In this document: positions 5,350 to 10,539 of the stretch, piece after piece | Layout: each line of letters begins with the position of its first letter | Position numbering within the stretch: the stretch's first letter is position 1 | Notes under the pieces: generated by a model | Databases searched by the model: none | What the model saw: only the letters and a program-made list of their open reading frames with translations | Told to the model about the DNA's origin: nothing | Translations under genes and position numbers: made by a program | Source of the DNA: Porphyrobacter sp. | GTDB lineage: Bacteria > Pseudomonadota > Alphaproteobacteria > Sphingomonadales > Sphingomonadaceae | Direction: 5' to 3' | Assembly: GCA_014359685.1 (NCBI GenBank) | Contig: JACIYY010000305.1 | Location: forward strand, 1-10,539 | Length of the DNA: 10,539 nucleotides

Positions 5350-7058
5350 ACTGCCCCCTGCTGACCGCCACCCTTGCCGCCCTGCTCAGCGGTGCCACTG
5401 CGGTGCTGCCCTGCGCGGCGCTGGCCGACACGCTGGTCGACAACGTCAACGGCATCTCGGTCGACCGGCAGGGCAAGGTCACCCGCTTCACCGGAATGGT
5501 GATCGGCGACGATGGCAGCGTGGCGCAGCTGCTCTCCCGGCGCGACCGGCGGCCGGAGCGGGTCGATTTCCGCGAGGACGGGCGCGGCCGCATCGTGGTG
5601 CCGGGCATGATCGACGCGCATCTGCACGTCATGGGTCTCGGCCTCGCCCAACTGAGCCTGGACCTGTCGGACACCACCTCGCTGGAACAGGCGCAGGCCA
5701 AGCTGGCCGCCTATGCCGCCGCCTTCCCCGACCGCCCGTGGCTGGTCGGGCGCGGCTGGAATCAGGAGAAATGGGGGCTGGGCCGCTACCCGACCGCGGC
5801 GGAGATGGATGCGGCGGTCGGCGACCGGCCGGTATGGATGATGCGGGTCGATGGCCATGCCGGCTGGGCCAGCAGCGCCGCACTCGCCGCCGCCGGTATC
5901 ACTGCCGCGACGCCGGACCCTGCCGGCGGGCGGATCGAGCGCCTCGCCGGATCGCGAGCGCCCGCCGGGGTGCTGGTCGATGCGGCCACCGCGCTGGTCG
6001 AGGCGCAGGTGCCGCCGCCCCGCCCGCAGGACCGCGACCTGGCGCTGCACGAGGCGCAGGCGCTGCTGATCCGCCACGGCGTGACCGCGGTGGCTGACAT
6101 GGGCACCAGCACGGATGACTGGATGACCTATCGCCGCGCCGGCGACAGCGGGCACCTGCGGATCCGGATCATGGCCTATGCCGCCAGCGTGCCCGAGATG
6201 CTGCTGATCGGCGGCACCGGCCCCACCCCGTGGCTCTACGACGACCGGCTGCGGCTGAACGGCCTGAAGCTCTATCTTGACGGCGCGCTGGGGTCGCGCG
6301 GGGCGCTGCTGAAGGCACCCTATGCCGACGCGCCCGGGCAGAGCGGGCTGGCGCTGACCGATGGCACGCAGCTGCGCAACCTGATGAGCCGGGCGGCGAT
6401 GGACGGGTTCCAGACCGCGATCCACGCCATCGGCGATGCCGCCAATCGCGAGGCGCTGGACGCGATCGACGAACTGTCGAAGGATTTCAGCGGCGACCGG
6501 CGCTGGCGGATCGAGCACGCGCAGGTGGTCGATCCGGCCGATCTCGCCCGCTTCGGCCGCCACGGCGTCGTCGCCTCGATGCAGCCGCTCCACCAGACGT
6601 CCGACCGGGTGATGGCGGAGGCGCGGCTGGGCCCGGACCGGCTGGCTGGCGCCTATGCCTGGGAGGCGATGCTGGAAGCAGGCGCGCCGCTGGCCTTCGG
6701 CTCCGATGCCCCGGTGGAGCCGGCCGATCCGTTTGCCGGGATGGCGGCGGCGATCAGCCGCGAGGACGCCGCCGGCCAGCCGTTCGGCGGGTGGCAACCG
6801 CAGCAGCGGGTCAGCCGCGAACAGGCGCTGGCCGCCTACACCGCCGGTGCGGCCTGGGCGGGCTTTGCCGAAGGGCGCTTCGGCCAGCTGGAGGAAGGGC
6901 TGCGCGCCGATTTCGTCGTCATCGACCGCGACCCGCTGCTCGCGAGCCCCGAGGATCTGCGCGGGATACGCGTGCTGCAGACGTGGATCGGCGGGCAGAA
7001 AGTGTTCGAGGCGGCTCGGGACACCACCGGAAGCGCAAGGGAATCAGCGGGGCGCTGA
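5346..7058 (+). CDS. Exported YtcJ-like amidohydrolase (amidohydrolase_3 family)
   Basis: Metal-dependent hydrolase of the amidohydrolase superfamily, 570 residues; substrate unknown. Residues 1-28 look like a Sec signal peptide ending CAALA before Asp29, so a periplasmic location is likely. The stretch MNCPLLTATLAAL is unusual in having no Lys or Arg before the hydrophobic core. There is no twin-arginine motif, and the Cys in VLPC lacks a proper lipobox. After a small beta domain come MIDAHLHV (His92 and His94), DGHAGWASSAAL (169-180, typical of YtcJ proteins), GLKLYLDGALGSRGA (presumed metal-bridging Lys308), AIHAIGDAAN (His360), IEHAQV (His391) and FGSDAPVEP (Asp454): the full metal-ligand set. 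ADFVVIDRDP near the end is the usual C-terminal beta-domain signature. It starts four bases inside the reductase gene, implying coupling. It converges on tatC across a 31-base gap. Confidence 0.93.
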   Translation: MNCPLLTATLAALLSGATAVLPCAALADTLVDNVNGISVDRQGKVTRFTGMVIGDDGSVAQLLSRRDRRPERVDFREDGRGRIVVPGMIDAHLHVMGLGLAQLSLDLSDTTSLEQAQAKLAAYAAAFPDRPWLVGRGWNQEKWGLGRYPTAAEMDAAVGDRPVWMMRVDGHAGWASSAALAAAGITAATPDPAGGRIERLAGSRAPAGVLVDAATALVEAQVPPPRPQDRDLALHEAQALLIRHGVTAVADMGTSTDDWMTYRRAGDSGHLRIRIMAYAASVPEMLLIGGTGPTPWLYDDRLRLNGLKLYLDGALGSRGALLKAPYADAPGQSGLALTDGTQLRNLMSRAAMDGFQTAIHAIGDAANREALDAIDELSKDFSGDRRWRIEHAQVVDPADLARFGRHGVVASMQPLHQTSDRVMAEARLGPDRLAGAYAWEAMLEAGAPLAFGSDAPVEPADPFAGMAAAISREDAAGQPFGGWQPQQRVSREQALAAYTAGAAWAGFAEGRFGQLEEGLRADFVVIDRDPLLASPEDLRGIRVLQTWIGGQKVFEAARDTTGSARESAGR

Positions 7059-7089
7059 AGCGCGGGAGCAGGGCCGCTCAGCCGGGGGT

Positions 7090-7887
7090 TTACGCGTCCG
7101 CTCCGGCAGCCTCGGCCGCCCTCTCGCGCGCAAGCTTGCGCTCGCTCATCCGCATCAGCACCAGCGATCCTTCGAACAGCACCAACAGCGGCACCGCCAG
7201 CATCAGCTGCGAGATCACGTCGGGCGGGGTGATGAACGCCGCGACGATGAAGATGCCGACGATGACGTAGCGCCGGGCCGTTACCAGCTGGTCGCGCGAC
7301 ACCAGCCCGGCGCGGTTCAGCAGCATCAGCAGCACCGGCAACAGGAAGCTGATCCCGAAGGCCAGGATGAAGCGCATCACCAGATCGAGATAATCGCCCA
7401 TCGCCGGCAGCGCCTCTTGCGGCAGGCCGGCGGCGACGCCCTCGAAACCCAGGAACCAGCGGAAGGCGGTGGGCATGACCACGAAATAAGCGAGGCTGGC
7501 GCCCATCGCGAACAGCACCGGGGTGGCGATCAGGAACGGCAGGAAGGCCTTCTTCTCGCGCGCATAGAGGCCGGGCGCGACGAAGGCCCACAGCTGGTTG
7601 GCGATGATCGGGAAGCTGAGGAAGAAGGCCGCGAACAGCGCCACCTTGATCTCCACGAAGAAGGCTTCGTAGAGCTTGGTGTAGACCAGCCGCCCCTCGC
7701 CCGCCGGGAAGGCGGCCGCGAGCGGGCGCACCAGCAGGGCGAAGATGTCGCTGGCGAAATAGAGACAGATCGCAAAAGCCACGGCCAGCGCCGCCACCGC
7801 CCGCACCAGCCGTGTGCGCAGCTCGATCAGATGTTCGAGCAGCGGGGCCTGGGTCTCGTCGATGTCGGGGATCTTGAACGGCTTCAT
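7090..7887 (-). CDS. tatC: Sec-independent protein translocase subunit TatC
   Basis: Polytopic inner-membrane core of the twin-arginine translocase; with TatB it binds twin-arginine signal peptides of folded cargo. It has 265 residues and six predicted membrane segments. Family motifs: LEHLIELRTRL (17-27, cytoplasmic N-terminal motif), SFPIIANQLWAFVAPGLYAREKKAF (split here as SFPIIANQLWAF, 91-102, and VAPGLYAREKKAF, 103-115, with Glu111 matching E. coli Glu103), and ITPPDVISQ (219-227). The segment FGISFLLPV (177-185) has Leu182 where E. coli has the intramembrane Glu170 (FGVSFEVPV). The gene overlaps the tatB stop by ATGA (7884-7887), and AGGACG lies just upstream inside tatB. It is the last gene of the nagZ-to-tatC run. 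serS, which often follows in alphaproteobacteria, is not here; a convergent amidohydrolase gene is. Confidence 0.97.
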   Translation of the reverse strand: MKPFKIPDIDETQAPLLEHLIELRTRLVRAVAALAVAFAICLYFASDIFALLVRPLAAAFPAGEGRLVYTKLYEAFFVEIKVALFAAFFLSFPIIANQLWAFVAPGLYAREKKAFLPFLIATPVLFAMGASLAYFVVMPTAFRWFLGFEGVAAGLPQEALPAMGDYLDLVMRFILAFGISFLLPVLLMLLNRAGLVSRDQLVTARRYVIVGIFIVAAFITPPDVISQLMLAVPLLVLFEGSLVLMRMSERKLARERAAEAAGADA

Positions 7888-8357
7888 GGCCGCCCGTCCT
7901 GCGAGGGAAGCGCCCCGGCCGGCGCGGCGGAGCGCGATTCGGCGCTGCTGCCATCAGCCGGGGCCGCTACCGTGAGCGGCGCCTGCTCGTCAGGTCGCTG
8001 GTCAGAGGGCGACGCGGCGTCCGGCGGCGCCGGCAACGCGCCCGGCGGCGGGGCGCTGCTCTCCGGCAGGGTGAAACCGCGATCCACGGGAGCTGCGGCA
8101 GCGGCATCCGGGGCCGCATCGGCGGGATGGTCGCGCATGATCCGCGCGTTCTGTTCGCGCCACTTCCGTTCCATCTCCTCCATCTCGGCCTCGCGCACCA
8201 TGGCGTCGAGCCCGGCGCGGAAATGGTTGGAAACGCGGCGCAGCTTGCCGATCCACCGGCCGGCGGTGCGCATCGCCAGCGGCAGGTCCTTGGGGCCGAT
8301 CACGACCACTGCCACCACCACGATCAGCAGCAGCTCCGTCGCGCCGATATCGAACAT
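7884..8357 (-). CDS. tatB: Sec-independent protein translocase subunit TatB
   Basis: Single-span membrane protein that pairs with TatC in the signal-peptide receptor complex. It has 157 residues. The N terminus MFDIGATELLLIVVVAVVVIG has the diagnostic membrane Glu8, followed by the Gly21-Pro22 hinge and PKDLP, then an amphipathic helix and a charged segment (about 23-75). From about residue 78 the protein becomes a long low-complexity Ala/Pro/Ser-rich tail, likely disordered and poorly conserved. It starts 25 bases after tatA and overlaps tatC by four bases. The ATG at 8357 has only a weak GCGGGG element upstream. TatB rather than TatA is supported by Glu8, the IGPKDLP segment, the length and the gene order. 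Confidence 0.96.
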   Translation of the reverse strand: MFDIGATELLLIVVVAVVVIGPKDLPLAMRTAGRWIGKLRRVSNHFRAGLDAMVREAEMEEMERKWREQNARIMRDHPADAAPDAAAAAPVDRGFTLPESSAPPPGALPAPPDAASPSDQRPDEQAPLTVAAPADGSSAESRSAAPAGALPSQDGRP

Positions 8358-8382
8358 GGGCCAGGCCCCGCTTGGTCAGTGG

Positions 8383-8643
8383 TCAGCCGGCACTCTTGTC
8401 TGCGGCGGGGGCTTCGACCGGGCGCGGCCCGGCGGCGGCATCGTTGGCAGCCTTGGCGTCGTGCGCCGGGCCCTCGATGCGCTGGGGGGCGGCCTTGGCG
8501 GCAGCCTCCTCCTCGCCCATGCCCTGCCGGAAGCTCTTCACGCCCTTGCCGAAGTCGCCCATCATCTCGCTGATCCGGCCGCGTCCGAACAGGACGAGGA
8601 TGACGAGCGCAATGATCAGGATCTGGAACGGACCGATATTCAC
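8383..8643 (-). CDS. tatA: Sec-independent protein translocase subunit TatA
   Basis: Single-span pore-forming or membrane-weakening subunit of the Tat translocase, 86 residues. The membrane helix (about 5-18) has polar Gln7 near its start. It is followed by the Phe19-Gly20 hinge, RGRISEMMGDFGKGVKSFR (21-39, the amphipathic helix), an acidic GEEE patch (43-46) and a short Ala-rich tail. The start is a GTG at 8643, supported by GGAG (8655-8652, minus strand) eight bases upstream; the encoded N terminus fits the family. It lies 32 bases after scpB and 25 bases before tatB, so it has its own ribosome binding site rather than overlap coupling. Confidence 0.95.
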   Translation of the reverse strand: MNIGPFQILIIALVILVLFGRGRISEMMGDFGKGVKSFRQGMGEEEAAAKAAPQRIEGPAHDAKAANDAAAGPRPVEAPAADKSAG

Positions 8644-8675
8644 AGGTGCTTCTCCGAATGGGAATGCGCCGGACT

Positions 8676-9305
8676 CTACGCGCTTTGTGCAGGCTTTTCC
8701 AGCGGCGCGGAATCTGACGCGGTGATGACGGGATCGGCGCCGTCCGCCGGGTCTTCGGCCAGCGTCCGGTAGGCCTCGTCCACGGAATCGAGCAGACCGG
8801 CCGCACGCAGCTCATCGAGTCCCGGCAGCTCGCGCCGGCTCGCGAGGCCGAAATGGCTGAGGAATTCGGGCGTGGTCGCGTAGATCACCGGCCGACCCGG
8901 CACTTCGCGCCGCCCGGCCACCCGCACCCAGCCCGCCTCCATCAGCACGTCGAGCGTGCCGCCAGCGGTCTGGACGCCGCGAATCGCCTCGATCTCCGCG
9001 CGGCTGACGGGTTCATGATAGGCGATGATCGCCAGCACCTCGGTCGCGGCCCGGCTGAGGCGGCGCAGCTGCTCGCGTTCGCGCCGTAGCAGATGGGCAA
9101 GGTCCGGCGCGGTCTGGAACTGCCAGCGCCGCCCGCGCTCGACCAGGCGGATGCCGCGCTCGCGATAATGCGCTTCCAGCGCGGCCAGCGCCGGGCGCAC
9201 CTCGGCGCCGCCAAGATGGGCGGAGAGCTGTTCGACGCTCATCGGCTGCTCGGCCGCGAACAAGGTTGCCTCGACCGAGCGCAGGATGGGGTCGGGGCCG
9301 GTCAT
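8676..9305 (-). CDS. scpB: Condensin accessory subunit ScpB
   Basis: Dimeric winged-helix protein that binds the kleisin ScpA in the SMC-ScpAB complex, which helps condense and segregate the chromosome. It has 209 residues. The first winged-helix domain (about 1-80) opens LRSVEATLFAAEQPMSVEQL. The second (about 85-160) contains TEVLAIIAYHEPVSRAEIE (88-106), AIRGVQTAGGTLDVLME (107-123), and GRPVIYATTPEFLSHFGL (137-154), which are family hallmarks. The last 40 residues are a variable acidic tail. The ATG overlaps the scpA stop by four bases (9302-9305), consistent with fixed-ratio translation of two complex partners. tatA follows after 32 bases. Confidence 0.96.
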   Translation of the reverse strand: MTGPDPILRSVEATLFAAEQPMSVEQLSAHLGGAEVRPALAALEAHYRERGIRLVERGRRWQFQTAPDLAHLLRREREQLRRLSRAATEVLAIIAYHEPVSRAEIEAIRGVQTAGGTLDVLMEAGWVRVAGRREVPGRPVIYATTPEFLSHFGLASRRELPGLDELRAAGLLDSVDEAYRTLAEDPADGADPVITASDSAPLEKPAQSA

Positions 9306-10075
9306 GCCGCCACGCAGCGCAGGTGGAGCGGCCCGAACGCCGCATCCTGGCGCAGCTCCGCCTGGCCGCGCCGGGCCAGCTCCAGCGCGGCCACGAAGCT
9401 GGACGCGAGCGCCGATCGGCGCAGCCGCGGCTCGGCATGGGGGGGCAGGAATTCGCGCAACTCGGTCCAGTCGATCCGCACGCCGAGCATGGCGGAGACG
9501 CGGTCGAGCGCCGAATCGAGCGTCATCACCGGGCGTGTCCGGACCATGTGCACCACCGGCGCGGTGCGCGCCTTGACCTGGCCGTAAGCGGAGACGAGCG
9601 CGTACCAGTCACACTGCCAGACGCTGCGCCGGTCGAGCCGCAGCCCCTCCGGCCGGCCGCGCACGAACACGTCGCGCCCGACCCGGTCGCGCGCCAGCAG
9701 CCGGGCCGCCGCCTCGCGCATCGCGCCCAGCCGCGCCAGCCGCAGCTGCAGGCGCAGCGCCAGCTCCTCCGGGCTGGGGTCCTCCTGCTCCGCCTTCGGC
9801 AGCAGCAGCGCCGACTTGAGGTAGGCGAGCCATGCCGCCATCACCAGGTAATCGGCCGCCAGTTCCAGCTTCAGCGCCTCGGCCTGCCCGATATAGGCGA
9901 GATACTGGTCGACCAGCGCCAGGATCGAGATCTGCCGCAGGTCGACCTTCTGCCGCCGGGCGAGGTCGAGCAGCAGGTCGAGCGGACCCTCCCATCCTTC
10001 AAGGTCGAGATGGAGCTGCTCCTCCGGCGCGGCGCGTGGCGGCAGCGGCGGGTCGAAGGGCAGCTCCTCGCTCAT
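9302..10075 (-). CDS. scpA: Condensin kleisin subunit ScpA
   Basis: Kleisin that bridges the SMC heads and recruits ScpB; it acts on the nucleoid. It has 257 residues. The N-terminal SMC-neck-binding part has LEGWEGPLDLLLDLARRQKV (25-44), then DLRQISILALVDQYLAYI (45-62) and LAADYLVMAAWLAYLKSALLL split as LAADYLVMAAW (72-82) and LAYLKSALLLP (83-93). A middle linker binds ScpB, and the C-terminal winged helix ends around 220-250 (SSFVAALELARRGQAEL). The frame stays open to 10276, but homology starts after the ATG at 10075, which overlaps the nagZ stop by four bases. There is no strong Shine-Dalgarno, so translation probably depends on coupling to nagZ. Confidence 0.96.
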   Translation of the reverse strand: MSEELPFDPPLPPRAAPEEQLHLDLEGWEGPLDLLLDLARRQKVDLRQISILALVDQYLAYIGQAEALKLELAADYLVMAAWLAYLKSALLLPKAEQEDPSPEELALRLQLRLARLGAMREAAARLLARDRVGRDVFVRGRPEGLRLDRRSVWQCDWYALVSAYGQVKARTAPVVHMVRTRPVMTLDSALDRVSAMLGVRIDWTELREFLPPHAEPRLRRSALASSFVAALELARRGQAELRQDAAFGPLHLRCVAA

Positions 10076-10539
10076 GCCGGGTCGCGCGCCAGTTGCAGCA
10101 GGGCGTCGCGGGTCGCGACCAGCGCCTCGTGGTCGGCCAGGTCCGGGTCGCGCGCGCCGCAGCCGCCCAGCGCCCGGTCGAGCCGGGCGGCCGCGCCCTC
10201 CCCCATCGCCGGCAGCAGCCGGGCCGTGGCGACCATCTCCGCCATCCGCGCCCAGCAATTGAGCACCACGTCGCATCCCGCCTCGATCGCGCGCAGCGAG
10301 CGTTCGGGGACACTGCCGGTCAGCGCCTGCATGTCGATATCGTCGGACAGCAGCAGCCCGGTAAAGCCGATGCGGGTGCGGATCACCTCTTCGATCACGA
10401 AGCGCGACAGCGTGCCGGGATTGGCATCGTCCCAGGCGCTGTAGCGGACATGCGCGGTCATCCCCAGCGGGGCGCGGTCGGCAAGGGTCCGGAACGGTTC
10501 CAAATCCGCCTCCAGCGCAGCCTCGTCGGCATCGACCAC
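10072..10539 (-). CDS. nagZ: Beta-N-acetylhexosaminidase NagZ (GH3), N-terminal part outside window
   Basis: Removes GlcNAc from GlcNAc-anhydroMurNAc muropeptides in cytoplasmic cell-wall recycling. Only the C-terminal 155 residues are present; the frame runs off the right edge, and the GTG at 10539 is an internal valine codon. Visible motifs are MTAHVRYSAWD (27-37 of the visible part; compare MTAHVIYS in E. coli NagZ) and LLLSDDIDMQAL (62-73), the GH3 NagZ motif holding the catalytic Asp. The remainder, with IEAGCDVVLNCW (85-96), matches the end of the TIM barrel. The KHFPGHG/DSH loop carrying the catalytic His of this family would lie just past the window edge. The full family length is about 330-340 residues. 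It begins the visible part of the operon and overlaps scpA by ATGA (10072-10075). Confidence 0.94.
   Translation of the reverse strand: MVDADEAALEADLEPFRTLADRAPLGMTAHVRYSAWDDANPGTLSRFVIEEVIRTRIGFTGLLLSDDIDMQALTGSVPERSLRAIEAGCDVVLNCWARMAEMVATARLLPAMGEGAAARLDRALGGCGARDPDLADHEALVATRDALLQLARDPA

Noticed and set aside
5346..5429. Tat-dependent or lipoprotein export of the amidohydrolase, suggested by its proximity to tatC
   Set aside because: There is no twin-arginine motif, and the Cys at position 23 is preceded by Leu-Pro, not a lipobox. Convergent neighbourhood with tatC is not evidence of cargo status.
5268..6797. A 509-codon minus-strand frame antisense to the amidohydrolase
   Set aside because: The + strand frame has the full metal-ligand set of its family; this one has none and is Arg/Gly/His-rich.
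7051..7063. A hairpin over the amidohydrolase stop as terminator
   Set aside because: It is a 5-bp stem with a 2-base loop and no T tract.
6655..8772. A 705-codon + strand frame across the amidohydrolase 3' end and the tat genes
   Set aside because: It overlaps four recognised genes in the wrong frame or strand and shows only biased composition.
10076..10276. A longer ScpA starting at 10276
   Set aside because: The extension is antigenic-looking Gly/Arg/Ala-rich shadow sequence inside nagZ. The kleisin homology begins after the ATG at 10075.

Overview
The window is GC-rich chromosomal DNA from an alphaproteobacterium, most likely a sphingomonad (order Sphingomonadales). That placement rests on two things: the gene order nagZ-scpA-scpB-tatA-tatB-tatC, which is characteristic of alphaproteobacteria, and the style of proteins such as Bpt, TatC and the YtcJ-like amidohydrolase. 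It is an inference from remembered families, not from a search. Eleven protein-coding genes are supported, two of them cut by the window edges. I see no RNA genes, CRISPR arrays, insertion sequences or transposases. No gene-free stretch exceeds about 160 bases.

Layout: (1) 1-1320, + strand: the 3' part of glnA (type I glutamine synthetase), ending at a strong GNRA-looped hairpin that looks like its terminator. (2) 1482-2078, +: a lone phage-type GH24 lysozyme with a DP-repeat linker and no holin beside it. (3) 2118-2966, -: bpt, an aminoacyl-tRNA-protein transferase of the N-degron pathway, convergent with the lysozyme gene. (4) 3123-4361, -: a threonine ammonia-lyase with a single ACT domain, upstream of bpt on the same strand. 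(5) 4450-5349 and 5346-7058, +: a 3-hydroxyisobutyrate-dehydrogenase-type reductase overlapping by ATGA with an exported YtcJ-like amidohydrolase. This pair is divergent from the threonine ammonia-lyase gene. (6) 10539-7090, -: nagZ (partial), scpA, scpB, tatA, tatB and tatC, a compact operon with three ATGA start/stop overlaps.

Functionally this is mostly core metabolism and cell biology: nitrogen assimilation (GlnA), isoleucine-pathway threonine deamination, N-degron tagging (Bpt), muropeptide recycling (NagZ), condensin accessory subunits (ScpA/ScpB) and Tat protein export (TatABC). The accessory-looking parts are the orphan lysozyme and the reductase/amidohydrolase pair, whose substrates cannot be told from sequence. 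I found no convincing undescribed system. The points most worth a second look are the orphan endolysin, the TatC position that aligns with E. coli Glu170 but is leucine here, the secreted amidohydrolase with an uncharged signal-peptide n-region coupled to a cytoplasmic reductase, and a small dyad in the divergent intergenic region.
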